This document shows positions 1 through 11,699 of a DNA stretch of 64,000 nucleotides, piece by piece; within the stretch, counting starts at the first letter, position 1; each line of letters starts with the position of its first letter. The notes under the pieces are model-generated. The model was not told the DNA's origin. It saw nothing but the letters and a program-made list of their open reading frames with translations, and searched no databases. Source of the stretch: Charina bottae (lineage: Eukaryota > Chordata > Lepidosauria > Squamata > Charinaidae); assembly GCA_023362775.1 (NCBI GenBank), contig JALMGJ010000004.1, positions 39,003,298-39,067,297 on the forward strand. The letters are read 5' to 3'. A program made the position numbers and the translations under genes.

Positions 1-139
1 ACTCCTTATTGTCATGTAACAGGGCTCTCTGGTCCAACCCCCCCACCCCCCCAAACATCTCAACAATGCAATCAGTTCATCGGAGGTGTGCTTAATATGA
101 ACTGTCAAAAATTAAAAATAAAAATGCCACCAGTTAATC

Positions 140-560
140 TTTTTAGTAGTGTTTATTTTCTTTCATTTCTTGGATTTTTAGGCTGCCTGACTCCAAAAAG
201 ACTCTGGGCAGCTTACAATATTTAAAAGAATACCTAATTTTTTAAAAATATGTAATTTAAAAAAGAACATGACCACCCAGGCAAAACCACATAAATAACA
301 TCCAGGGAAAAAATTGCCAGAGATTCCACCCTAATCCCAGGCTTGGGAACAAAGCCAGGTCTTAAGAAACCTCTGGAACAGTTGAAGGGTAGGCGCCATA
401 TGTATCTCTAGGGGCTGCTGTTCCAGAGGGCAGGGGCCGCGTCAGAGAAGGCACGCTTCCTCGGTTCTCTAAGATGACAACATTTAATTGAAGGGACCTG
501 GAGCATACCCACTCTGCCTGATCATTCTGGATGGGCAGAAACAATTGGAGACTTATTTAT
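140..560 (-). mobile_element. L2/CR1-type LINE 3' fragment
   Basis: Read on the minus strand, this is the 3' end of an L2/CR1-like LINE. The block around 180-225 has the typical wording in which a gact-ccaa...gactctgggcagc core marks the end of the element. The block at 400-460 (ttccagagggcaggggcc and the following agaaggcacgc) is the part usually found a few hundred bases upstream. No open frame survives and I found no flanking duplication. Recognition is from memory of reptile L2/CR1 ends, so the exact family is uncertain. Confidence 0.45.
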
Positions 561-2545
561 GCTTAAGGGGATCTGGAAGCTATTTTCATAATTGCATAGT
601 GGTTTCTATGCATCTGTATCTGTGTGTAAAAAAATGCATTTAAAATTAGTGACACCAGACATAATATAGACTGCTATTGTAAAATAAACACAAATCATAC
701 AAGAAGCTATTAGACTATGAATGGAACCATTAATTTATTAACAAGTATAAATACTCATCCTAAGTCAAGGTGATTTATAAGATTACTGGTTATAAGTGCA
801 GGATAAGGCTTATCAAGAATTAGCAATGTGTTCCTCATTATGTTACACTCTTAATTTTGGAGGGGCTTGGATTTCTAGCTGCAGGATCCAGACCTTAGTG
901 TCTCACCTTGCAGTTTCTTCTCCTTGTTCAGTCTGACTCTGGTCTTCCCTTCTTTCACATATCCTTCTCTTTAGCCCTTCCTTTTTCTGTTGGGTGGCAC
1001 CCTTCCCTGTTCTCTTAAACTTTTTTCATCTTCTTCTGAGGGTTTTGCTGAATCTGAGTTGGGATCTTGTTTTTTTTTTTGTACTGATCTATCTGTATGA
1101 TTATGAACTTTGTAAGATTCTATTTTCTATTCTGTTTTTAAAAATTTGTTAGCCATCCTGAATACTCACTAGACTAGAATGACAGGGTAGAAATTATTAG
1201 ATACATTTTCCAAAGCTTCATCATGCCCATTAATGCTCTGTCCTTGCAGATGGTCTATACTGAGCCCTTGTTCCTTCCACCTTGCTCCTCTATGCCTATT
1301 ATTGTTTTGTGGGGTTTGGCATACTGTAAAAGTCAGTGCAATAGCCACTTCTTTCATCTGTGCATCCTCCCAAGGACTCCAAAGTCCTTGCATGATTCTT
1401 GAAGGGTCAGCTTGCCATGCAGGGATAAAAAAACCCGCACCTGTCACAAATTGTCCTTCTGCGCCACAATGTAAACAAATAAACAAACAAAGAAATAAAT
1501 AAGTTCTTATTAAAACAATAGAAATAAGCATGCCTCACATTTTTACCAAAAGACAGAAATTATTCCTAAAGATTGTGAGACTTACATTTGTCCCTTCCCC
1601 ACTCCATTAGCTTTTTTAAAAAACAGAAACTCATGGACGGGACATGGAGCTGCATGAGGATCAAGACAGCTTTAAGATATATGGCCTTTTGCCACCCACC
1701 TAACCACAGTACAAACATGTCCCTGCCGTGTCCCCATGGTTATGCCTTCATCTCATCCCAGCCCATGAGTGACAGGCTTAAGTCATCCTTAGCTATATCC
1801 AATGGAAAGTGTGTGAAATCTGATGTACTTCATCATTCATTCTGTCAGAAACACAGTAGTATGTGGGACATCCCAAATGGTTACTGGCTGTTTCAAGCTG
1901 ATGCAGGCACACCCCATCCTCAGAATTTTACCTGCTCACTCTGGGCTATACCTCAGACAAGACTGAGAAAGGTTGAGCCACCCTCACTGTCACCTTGAAA
2001 TCTAAGAGTGAACAAGAGCAAGTTCCTTCACCCTGCAGGGGTGTAATCAGGACACTACCATTTGCCAGTGAGTCAGAACAGATACAACACAAACACGATA
2101 GAAAGTGGCAATATGGGCAGCAGATTTCATGCTAGCATAGTGCTGTGCTGACTCAAGGATGGATGACAAGCACTTTAACTCAGCACTGGGGAAAGGCCCA
2201 CGTTCTTGATCACATGAAGCCTCCACTAATATTTCACAGAAGCCCCTTTGAAACTTGCTACTCAGTGCAACAAGCTCAGGGGTTCAAAGGACGAGGATGT
2301 TGTGTAGGGCAGGTCACACCTCCTTAGCTGAGGCAGAGTTGAAACCCAGTGAGACAGGAAATAGAAATAGTTTAAGTCTGACAAAGAAGTTTGCAGCCCA
2401 CCAGAAGAGATGCTTCTGGGCAAGGCTACAGAAGGAGTCTTGGAAGGGATGCTTAGAAGATGATGCTCCTTTTTCTTACACAAGACAGAATCTGAGCCTT
2501 TCCTCCAAAATAAGAAACACCACATGCTTCTTATTTAATGTAATG
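561..2545. other. Single-copy DNA, nothing recognised
   Basis: AT-rich DNA with no repeat family, exon or RNA gene that I can recognise. It contains short homopolymers (T-run near 1070) and a small cluster of tgtttgttt-like A/T repeats near 1470-1500. Open frames of 90-136 codons occur on both strands and overlap one another without family resemblance, so I read them as chance. Confidence 0.5.
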
Positions 2546-2558
2546 TAACTTTCAGAGC

Positions 2559-2792
2559 GGGGTGCACTCACCCCAGCTCTTGCCAACCTAGCAATTCGAA
2601 AGCAAGCAAATGCAAGTAGATGAATAGGTACCACTTCAGTGGGTAGGTAACAGTGTTCCGCGCACGTCATGCTGGCCACATGACCATGGAAACATCTTCG
2701 GACAACGCTGGCTCTTCGGCTAACAAACGGAGATGAGCACCGGCCCCTAGAGTCGGACATGACTGTGCAGGGGAAAACCTTTACCTTTTTAC
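2559..2792 (+). mobile_element. Sauria-type tRNA SINE, 5'-truncated
   Basis: This copy lacks the tRNA-like head and begins in the SINE body (cccagctcttgccaacctag). It runs to the BovB-like tail (agagtcggacatgact) and ends in the acctttaccttttt terminus. It is flanked by a perfect 13-bp duplication, TAACTTTCAGAGC, at 2546-2558 and 2793-2805, so the 5' truncation happened at insertion and not later. The shared tail implies mobilisation by a BovB LINE; several BovB copies lie in this window. It is non-coding. Confidence 0.9.
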
Positions 2793-2805
2793 TAACTTTC
2801 AGAGC

Positions 2806-4687
2806 ATTCTTTAGTTAACTGACAATAAACCATTTTTCTAGGGATCTCAGTGTTCCTGTTGTCACCTTCTATGGCTTCCCAACAGGTATGATTTCCAGCT
2901 TTTCAGCTCACCCTACTTCTATGTACTGTTTTTTGGTTTGCAGCTTTATGATCTCACTTTTGCCCATGATTTTGCTGCCTGCAAATTTTACCATTCCCAT
3001 TCCCATTCCATTCATTCTCTAAAATGCTTACATTGCATCTTAGTTTTATGAGAAATGATTGATATACTGTATGTATAATCAATGAATATGAACGTTATGA
3101 TTACTCTCAACAATGAATACCTTCATTTGAATTGACCAAACAGCTATATAAGGTACTAATAGGAATAGTATAGATGGTCCTTCACGCTGTGTTGAAGACT
3201 CTATTTACTGCTTTACAATTTATTCCAGTACCTGGTTCTGTTGATCATCGATCCTTTCAGCCATTCACAACGTAACCTGGACATAGCTTTGAATGAAGCA
3301 GAAAAACATGGCTAAGTGACTACTCTTCAAATCTAATGGAATTGTCCTAACCAAAGTGGGTCTATGGGCTGGTGGTTATGTAGACTTAGATAAGAAAGCA
3401 GGCACATGGCATTCAGCTACAATAAATGAAACCAAAACTCAATGAAATAAATTGTGAATCTATCCATTCCGACAAGGTCTATGGTTATCAACAAAATAAT
3501 GTCTCTGGAGGCCCAAAATTTGTCACATTACTTGGGCTTTGTCCCTTCATTAATTGTCAAGCAACATGCAAACGAAATTCAAGTCCGTGGAGAAAAAGCA
3601 ATTAGATATTTTAAGCAGTGATAAAAACACCACAAATAATCAATTTCAATGGCATTAGCAGCTACTAGGTCCAGGAATAGTCTATAAACGGGAGGATTTA
3701 TTGCAGAACACCCGCCAGTTTACCAAGCATTGATCCTTATGTATAGATGGCTGGATTTGAAGAGGAATTTCTAATGATTCTCCCCTTTAGTAAAAGAAAA
3801 ACAAAAAAGCAGGAAAGGAAAACACAGCAAAGCAAACTTATGCTGCAATGGCTGTTAAACTCTATTTGTTTACTTTCTATAAGCAACCCACCAGTAAATT
3901 GTTTAGAGGCAATTAGATGTAATCTGATGCACAGAACCTCTGAAAAGGGGAGCAGTTAATTGCAATAATAACACATTGCTTTAAAAAATGTTTATTCTTA
4001 TTTTTAAGATTGTTTGGCACACCTGGAAAAAAGAAGCGTCGAAATATATTTCTGTACAAAATCTAAACCCAGAGCTGCTCTTTTTAAAATCACATACATC
4101 CTTTCATTGTGAAAGTTAATGCCAGACGGTACTTAAATTCGTATTAACCTTTCCAATACTATTTATTTATGTTAAATAATCCCATATTATACTCTTGCTC
4201 ACACCACACAAAATGAAAATGGGATGAATAACACTCATTAGAAAGACTAATTTACCTACTTAAGTTAAAGACATAGCCGGGTAGCTTTGAAAATTGAATA
4301 TAGAGTGTTCCAAGTTATATTTAGGGAAGGCCAGAAAAGGTGGCAGCTGCAGTTTTGTGTTGAAGTTCAAAGCTGTGGGACTCTTGTATACCTACAGAGC
4401 TCCAGTGTATGCAACAGTAAAGAGGTAAGCTCTTTGTTGTATGTATGTTTACCTGTCAATTGGAGATCCTGTAGTTACATGAGAGAAATTATCTGGGGCT
4501 TAAATAGCTGGATGAATGGGGCAATTGCTGTTGCCGGCACGTTACATCTTCTGGGCTGAGGTGCACTTTTCTATTTATTTGTTTGTTTGAATTATTAACC
4601 CTATTTGAATGTGCTAGTCTTGCTATTAACACTCTTATGGAATAGGAAAGTGGGCAGCAACTAACCCTAAACCTAAGTCCAGCTATT
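2806..4687. other. Single-copy DNA with a conserved-looking core at 3530-3965
   Basis: No repeat or exon recognised. The part at about 3530-3965 is free of repeats and dense in caattaga and aataatcaat homeodomain-like words, which resembles vertebrate conserved non-coding elements. That judgement is from texture only. The 70-codon and 90-codon frames here have no family resemblance. Confidence 0.3.
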
Positions 4688-4695
4688 CTCTAGGT

Positions 4696-4985
4696 CAGAG
4701 CTTTCCAAACTGTGTGTCGCAACACATTAGTGTGTCGACTGCAGTGTCTGGGTGTGTCGCGGCTGCTGCTGCCTCCGAGCCCTGACAGGATTCCGCGCAG
4801 GTCCTAGTGCCTGCCTTGTGCCTGGCTGCCTCCAAACCTGCTGTGATTCTGCGCAGGTCCTAGTGCCTGCCTTGTGCCCTGCTGTAAGAGTGTGTCGCGA
4901 AATGATGCCCTGCTGTAAGAGTGTGTCGCGAAATGATGCATGTCTAAAAAGTGTGTCACCAACATGAAAAGTTTGGAAAGCTCTG
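4696..4985. mobile_element. hAT-type MITE (family A), 290 bp
   Basis: The ends are inverted repeats: CAGAGCTTTCCAAACTGTGT on the left and its complement (AGTTTGGAAAGCTCTG, with a few differences further in) on the right. An exact 8-bp duplication CTCTAGGT lies at 4688-4695 and 4986-4993. A CAGAG terminus with an 8-bp duplication is diagnostic of the hAT superfamily. It has no transposase frame. The interior carries two tandem duplications: a ~56-bp block (ctgcctcc...cttgtgcc) and a ~34-bp block (gccctgctgtaagagtgtgt...). The same family appears, much enlarged, at 32270-33470. Confidence 0.92.
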
Positions 4986-5214
4986 CTCTAGGTCCAGTGG
5001 CTGCCTCAGATATTAGCAATAGGGATCATGCTCTATACACCTAGTCCCAGTCCAGGGGAGGAAATACAGTAAACACAGAGCAGCCTTCCCAAGTGCCCCC
5101 TAAAAATGAATGTTCAACCCCTCGAAGTGGGATGATGGAGGCATGGCCTGTATGTGTCCTGATTTCCATGCCTAAATTGACCTAGTGTGAACAATTTCAT
5201 GACTCTAGGGACTC

Positions 5215-6310
5215 TTGTTCAATATTATAAGGAAGAACATCTAGAAATAAACTACCATCGAACCCAAATCATGGCTTTAACTGGGAGATGGAAGACATAT
5301 TCCTAGCACACAAATGATAACAGTGGAGCAATTCCCATACTTTAAATACTTTGTGGTGATCTTCCATTCCTCTGGCTTTAGAAAGATCCACGATAGCTAC
5401 ATGGTTCAATATACCAAGAGGAGCATTTCCACCATTCAAACTCTTCTTATCAAAAGGAGGCCTATAGTACCTGCTACACTATATGAAGCAAAGACGTTGA
5501 CACAATTTCTCCATCTGAGCTTGTTTTCCAACTTTATGCCTGGAGATCATCCCATCCAAATTCCTGATACCTTGCTGTGTCTCTAATGCTGCTCTATAAC
5601 TGGAAGTTGGCCTGGTAAAAGTGGAGACCAGAGTAGAGCCCTTGCTTCAGGGCATAAGTATAGTTGTCAGTATTCAGTTTTTGGCTAAGACTATCCTTTC
5701 TCCCAATAGGCTTAGTCCCAGTAACTTTGGAGGATGGATATCAATTCACAAGGAAACAAATCCTGTTGGGCAAACTATCATCAGCTAAGTGCCTCCTCCC
5801 CCACTCATCATTTACTCTCCCTGATTATGAGCAGGCCAGAAGACTCCTTCAACAGTATATAATGGATGCAGAGTGTCAGACTGACCTTGGCAAGGCTCTA
5901 TACCCTCTATTGCTGAAAGGCTAAGATATATAGTAATTTTATAGTAACTTACGCAGCTAGTAGACCCTAACCATAGGAGGGTCTTCACTCTAGCTCACTG
6001 CACTGTCCTTTCCTCAGCTGTGTTAGGAGGAAAGTATAGGAAGGGCCCTTGTCCAGAACATCTGTGCCCCCACAATGCTGGGCAGGTTAAAATCATCAAA
6101 CGTATCCTCAGCTCCTGCCCATTTTACATTGACTTCTGCAGTACCCTGATTCTCCCACTACACACCAAGTTAGCAGGCTGCGCAGACCATCTCCCTATTG
6201 CTCTTTGACTTTAACTCCCTCTTAACGTATAATGTTGCCAGGCTCTGTGCAGCAGTGTGCAAAATCTGCCGGATATTGTCTGCTAGCTAGAACCAGTCAG
6301 GCATGCCACG
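5215..6310 (+). pseudogene. Ancient copy of the APE-type LINE seen at 38-41 kb (RT C-terminal half)
   Basis: Translation in pieces gives a colinear match to the LINE at 37794-41229. Near 5222 EEHLEINYHRTQIMA matches EEWLEINYSKTKVMV. From 5326 VEQFPYFKYFVVIFHSSG matches IEQVKTFKYLGIVFHATG. At 5664 VFSFWLRLSFLPIGLVPV matches TFSYWLKLSFFPVGLAPL. Near 6020 GGKYRKG...CPHN...ILSSCPFY matches the C-terminal CPCG...HIILYCPLY region. Several frameshifts and stops are needed and the protein identity is low, so this insertion is much older than the other copy. The RT motifs upstream are absent. The 3' limit is uncertain. Confidence 0.75.
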
Positions 6311-6759
6311 GCTCATGCCTAACTACTGTACTGTGATTATTAACCTCCAGTTATTCAGCTTTATAACTTTTGTTCCCATACTTTATTATTTTAGCTACAC
6401 ATGGGCATCCTCAGCAAACTGTAAAATGTAAAATGATGACATGCACTTGTTGTCATGATGGAAACACAACCCTTATGTATTTGTATCTCGATGACTGATG
6501 CAAGTATATAAGTCACAGCATTCACATCTTTATGACATGATGCCTGGCACACCTTTCATCGTAAGTTCCCTACCTGCCCATGACAGTACTTATTCTGGTA
6601 TTCTTGCAGGCTTATAGCTCTTATTCTCCTCGCTTTCACTCTATACACATTGTCCTTAAAGTTTTTAGACACAGGCTGTTTTTATGCTATAGTTGTTTCT
6701 TTCATAGTCTCCACGTTTTTACATTATGTTGGTCAAAGAGCGAAATAGAGATATTGTAC
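6311..6759. other. Unassigned, possible LINE 3' untranslated remnant
   Basis: AT-rich, no recognised element. The first ~100 bases could be the decayed 3' untranslated end of the LINE copy just upstream, but I cannot align them with the other copy. Confidence 0.3.
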
Positions 6760-7000
6760 TGAATATTTATTTATTTTATTTATATGACCGCCCATCTCCC
6801 CCAACGGAGAACTCTGGGCGGTATCATGTCTCAAAACAGCCTACAAAGATAAATGCTAAACTCATTAATTTAATAAAAAGTCACAAAAATCCAAACCAAC
6901 TCCAGTATTCAAACAAAATGTAGCATATGTGCAGTAAAATTAACTGGATGCCACTAAAGGTATAGGAGAAAAAGGCAGAGTTTTAATGAAATATAAAATC
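6760..7000 (-). mobile_element. L2/CR1-type LINE 3' end, minus strand
   Basis: Starts with tatttatttattttattta (the reverse of the usual tail), then gaccgcccatctcccccaac and ctctgggcgg, which is the reverse complement of a standard reptile L2/CR1 3' end. The following A-rich part to about 7000 also fits the untranslated region of such an element. No coding sequence remains. Confidence 0.6.
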
Positions 7001-7002
7001 AT

Positions 7003-7035
7003 CTTCATCATCATCATCATCATCATCATCATCGG
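7003..7035. repeat. (ATC)n microsatellite
   Basis: About ten uninterrupted cat/atc units after an imperfect start (atcatcttc). Confidence 0.95.
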
Positions 7036-7459
7036 CAGCTAGAGGGAAAGAAATCACCAATAAAATACCTCAAGTCAGTCTGGTAAACAACAGAATGTCC
7101 CAGAATCTACTTGTTTTTCTTCTGTTTTATTGTTAATCTATATGGCTTGAGCAATTGACAGCCATAGAATACCAAGGTAAAATTTTACATTCTGATAATT
7201 ACTTAATGAGGCCCTAAAAAGTTGAGATGAATATATATTCCATATAGATCTGCCAGCTATATCATCAGAATGGTTTCCAGTTTTCCCATACAGCATTTAT
7301 TCCATGGTTTGGGAAGGGATAGAGAAATCTCTCTACTTTCTTCATGCTTTTATGTGACAAATGGCTGAAAAATAAGATTTTGAAGTGACATAACTGCAGA
7401 AGTGATATAACTGAAAGAAAACTAGCCTTCAGTTGGGCTTCTCAGTTTTGACTGTAGCA

Positions 7460-7824
7460 TAGGCTGACCATATTTCCTTGAGACAAAAACGGGACATTGG
7501 GATGGCAAAACGGGACGGGGTCTTAGGTAATATTCCGTATTCATGAAAAAGACAGGGGTCCCCACCCCCCAATCTGCGCGATTGGCTCCCGCCTGCAAAC
7601 CCCACCCCCCGGTCCCTCCTTTGCTGCGCGCTGATAGGCGGGAGGGCTTCCTCTTCCAGGCTGCCTCCAATTGGCAGCTCCGGCTCGGATCCTCCTTCCG
7701 CACCATTCCCGCCAGGTTTAAAAAAACGGGACAAAATTGAGATTTTTATCAAAACGATGGGACGGTTGAAAAATGCTAAAAAAACGGGACTGTCCCGTTC
7801 AAAACGGGACGTATGGTCAGCCTA
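7460..7824. mobile_element. MITE family B (TAGGCTGACCATA ends), GC-rich interior, 365 bp
   Basis: The terminal inverted repeats are TAGGCTGACCATATTTCC and its complement (ATGGTCAGCCTA at the right end). The flanks are CTGTAGCA at 7452-7459 and CAGTAGCA at 7825-7832, an 8-bp duplication with one mismatch, which suggests a hAT-type transposase. The ends are rich in the word cgggac and pair extensively (aacgggac...gtcccgtt). The interior (7560-7700) is GC-rich with attggct/agccaat CCAAT-box words. Part of it is shared in reverse with the MITE at 9075-9303. A second copy with the same ends but a different middle lies at 57608-58514. Confidence 0.85.
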
Positions 7825-7832
7825 CAGTAGCA

Positions 7833-9070
7833 ACATCCTTGAGTGAATTTGGGAATTTAAAGACATTTTTATTTGGGAGGGCAGTCATCCCTTTATGTTT
7901 GTATATATTTGTTACGCCTCTATAGGAAAGGTTTGTAGTAGGCTTAAACTCCAGAGCACAACAATGCCTCATCTCCTTGTTCTGTGGCCTGCCATAAGTA
8001 TGCCATCTAGTGGAGTGGAGGTGTCAGAGATCAGAAGAGTGGCATCCTGGGAATAGGTGAGATCCATAGGCTGGTTATGTTTGATTACCTAGAAATACAT
8101 GTTTGAAAGTAATAATTCGGAATTATTTATGTGAGGGAAATGTTATAGTGTTCTTTTCCCACTTACATCTAGTATTTATGTTAATTTATCTAAGGATACA
8201 TCTATACTTCTTAGATCAGAAACTGCTGGGAAATAGAACTGGAAATCTTCAGTCTGGATGCAGCTGCCCCATGTGGGGAACTCACAGATCTGTAGTTTGG
8301 AACATTTTCCTGGTAGAAAAATATTCCTCATTGGTCTTTCTGGGGCAGGAGGGGGTATAAAATCTTCCTGTATGGACAAGCTCTTTCTCCTTCTGATGTG
8401 GATTTCCATGAAGTCCAGGGCCAGCCCCAATGTTAGATAGAGAGACACGTTGAAGTGGTGCGTATGTGTATGTTGGGGAAGTATCAGTAGCCCCCTGGTC
8501 ATTCTTATCTCTTCACAGTGAGAGCTGAATGCACCAATGCAGCCTATTCTATTCCCCTAAACTCTCCAGTTAGAGTGGCAGGCCAGCACAAGTTCAACAG
8601 CTAATCTATCTCTTTGTACAGAATCCTATATTGCTCTTTTCCATTTGATGTGAAAACTTGGGTCTGCCAAATCTGGAATACAGAAGTCCAAATGGCCACC
8701 CAAAGGCTGAAAAGTGATATGGAAACTCTCTTTTCTGCTCATTTAATGCTCACCCAGAGTTTTCCAGCCTAGCCCTACCTTATACCCTTTCCCATTCTTG
8801 TGGCTACTGAGCCCATAAATGCTGCATAATTCTTGAGGTCACAACATGCAACCTCAAAGCTCAGATAGTGAAGAGACAGATAACAGCAGCTGCTTGACTT
8901 CTCAGCTGAGGAGAATTAAGAATTATTCTAGCTACTTCCAGCCATCAAGATGCTGATGAAGAATCAAGAAGGCAAGGGGCAGAAGAAAGTGAGGGGTCAA
9001 TTAGAATCTGCTCCTTGGACATTGACCTCTAGAGAAGGCCTGTTTGAAGGTCTTTCCTGCTTGTGAATTA
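7833..9070. other. Single-copy DNA, nothing recognised
   Basis: No repeat family, exon or RNA gene recognised. The short open frames overlap on both strands without family resemblance. Confidence 0.4.
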
Positions 9071-9074
9071 TATG

Positions 9075-9303
9075 CAGCAGTCCCCAACCTTTTGGGCATC
9101 AGGGACCAGTCGTGGAAGAAAATTTTTCCAAGGACCGGGGGGACGGGGTTTGCAGGCGGGAGCCAATCGCGTGCACCGGGGGGGCGGGGTTTGCAGGCGG
9201 GAGCCAATCGTGTGCACTGGGCGTGGGGTAATCGCACGCACCGGGGACGGGGTTTGCAGGCAGGAGCCCCGCAGCCCACTTCCTAACAGGTTGGGGACCC
9301 CTG
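9075..9303. mobile_element. hAT-type MITE (MER1-like ends) with internal GC-rich repeats
   Basis: The right end GGTTGGGGACCCCTG is the exact complement of the CAGGGGTCCCCAACC terminus known from MER1/Charlie-type hAT elements. The left end CAGCAGTCCCCAACC differs at two bases. The next bases (ggaccagtcgtggaagaaaa) also fit that group. Inside are three GC-rich units around tgcaggcgggagccaatcg, starting at about 9151, 9192 and 9255 (spacings 41 and 63 bp). I could not see a clean 8-bp duplication. Confidence 0.75.
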
Positions 9304-9481
9304 ATATAGGGTGTGGAACAGGCAACAGGCTTTCTCAGCAGCAACCCCACTCTATGGAATACATTATTCCCAGGAGTAAGGATGTTGTCAACCTTCCTTG
9401 GTTTCAGGAAACAAGTTATATAGATACTGTTCTAGCAAGCTGTAGACCTTTAATGGTGTTTGAGAAAATGCCATATGTAAT

Positions 9482-9483
9482 TT

Positions 9484-9516
<33 letters not shown>

Positions 9517-9517
9517 A
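9482..9517. repeat. (TTG)n microsatellite
   Basis: About eleven consecutive ttg units. It reads in frame as poly-Cys or poly-Thr, which explains the artificial frames here. Confidence 0.95.
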
Positions 9518-9829
9518 TATTGAATTCTTGTTTACCAATGAGAGTATAGATTGGGGTGGTCAACAAATACTGTTGAATATATACATATGTACATACATTT
9601 GATGTGAATATATCCCAAAGTTGGAAGATACGAAGATATGAAAAGGCACACTCAACATGGAAATGCATGGTTATATCCATGTGTAAATAGAAATGAATTT
9701 AAAAAAAAGATCAGTAAATGTTTTCAGTAGTAAAATGTTCAGCATGGTATTCATAAGAAAAGAGTTCTATTTGCTAGCGTGAACTGAGGAAGAAAACCTC
9801 CACTCTGTTTGGGATATGGAATATTTATC

Positions 9830-9975
<146 letters not shown>

Positions 9976-11478
9976 TCAGAGCACTGGAGTGGAACCTGAC
10001 AATGACACTTGGCATGAGAGCATCACATTATCTTGCAGATGCTCCAAAAGCCATGTGGAGCTATTTGTACAGTTCAGCAGAGACCCCTACTGCACAGGAA
10101 ATACCATCAGCACTAGTGCTGACCCTGTATGGCCTTCAGTTGGACTCTGCTTCCCTACTTACCACTGGCTTGAATTCAGACACAATCTCCAGAGAAAGCA
10201 AATCAATTGAACACATGTTTGGTCTGAAAAAATGCTATTGGAACATGCAAAGATATTCCCTTACACCAGAGCACCTTTTTTTGGGGGGTGGGGTCTGGAA
10301 GATTTGCCAAGTGCAATTGAATGCATGCATATCACAGGGCAGGCTGGTGCCAGAAGAAAATCATTTCAGTGTGTCTTTCCTACTTCGATAAAATGCAGGC
10401 AGCCAGGGCTGAAACAAGAAGCCTCTGCAGAAGTCCTCCAGACTCTGGGACCCTGCATTTCTTCCAGGAACTTTTGGGAAAGGGCCAATGCGGCAGATTT
10501 TGTGTAAGAGGCAAGAGAGCAAATGTTTCCGCCTCTTCCCCTGTCTCCTTGACAGTTGTTTTTAAGCGGAATAATTGAGGTGTCTGCCTCACTCAGAGGC
10601 ATCTTGGAAAAGCCATCTTTAAAGCTTTTGTTGCTGCTTTATCAGGAAATAATAAAGTCTTACGACAAACAAATGCATTACAAATGAGCCTACTAATTCA
10701 TTTGCTTTGCTGCAGTGGTTGGTGTATCACATCTCTCCACAACATTCCACAAAGTATCAAAGATAAATCACTGGCATAACCAAGTTTTTATTACTAAGCT
10801 CTTGGAGATGCTACCTTAGTGTGGCATTCAAATTATGGAATATTTTCCCCCAAAGAGGTTTGATTGTCCTCCCCACCCACTGCCTTCTTTTAACTTCATT
10901 CTCAAAACTTTTTTTTGTTTTGTTTTGTCTTTTTGGCTAGGCATTCTAGGGTTACTCTTCCTAACATCCAAGATGTTTGACTTCTCAGTTCTACTTTATT
11001 TTATTCTCTTAAAATAAAATATAAAACATTTGGATTTTATTGCCACGAGTGCCTAGAGAGGCAGCAACACTGTCTTATGGGATAGCATCTAAATAACATA
11101 GATAAAAAGTCTATTTTCCACATTTTCTGAGGACATGTGTAGTTTATTAGCTATCTATCACAGCTGAAACTCCCCGTAAGGACAACTTGTGTTGCGATAT
11201 TATTTTGTTTTTCTTTTCGATAAATCAGCGCCTCCAAGTTTTGTACTAGCGGGTCAGTGTTGTGGAGGCGATTTTGAATGGCTTAGGTTGCCTGCAGGTT
11301 TGAGAAGCATTGGTGAAGGCAAGCTCATGCTGTGAAGGTCAAACCCTCTGCTGTTCTCTGACTATACAGAGACTGTATCTGACTCAAGATGCCACCAATG
11401 ATATAACAGCACTCGGCCAAATATCCATAAGGAAGAGGCTGCTATCTTTTAGTCTTCAATTCTGAATGTTTCTTCAAG
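9976..11478. other. Single-copy DNA, nothing recognised
   Basis: No known repeat family or exon. A few T-rich runs (near 10905-10930) and A/T-rich tracts near 11000. Confidence 0.4.

Positions 11479-11479
<1 letters not shown>

Positions 11480-11520
<41 letters not shown>
11480..11520. repeat. (GT)n microsatellite
   Basis: About twenty uninterrupted gt dinucleotides, followed 40 bp later by a run of ten G. Confidence 0.97.
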
Positions 11521-11521
<1 letters not shown>

Positions 11522-11699
11522 TTGGGGAAGCAACAGTGGAGAACGAATTTTTTTGGAAAAGAAATGTTGGGGGGGGGGTGAAGAAAAAAAGGAATGCATT
11601 TTTCTAAGCCTTCCTCCCTCCTTCCCATTGCTAATTTATCTCCGTATCAAAAGCTTTGTAAAACTGCCCGCACGCATGAGTGACAGAAGGCAACATTTG

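Noticed and set aside
1588..1998. 136-codon open frame
   Set aside because: No recognisable domain, atypical residue mix, no splice or promoter context. Chance in single-copy DNA is more likely.
9075..9303. A target duplication around the MER1-like MITE
   Set aside because: Flanks ATTATATG and ATATAGGG do not match as an 8-bp repeat, so none is claimed.
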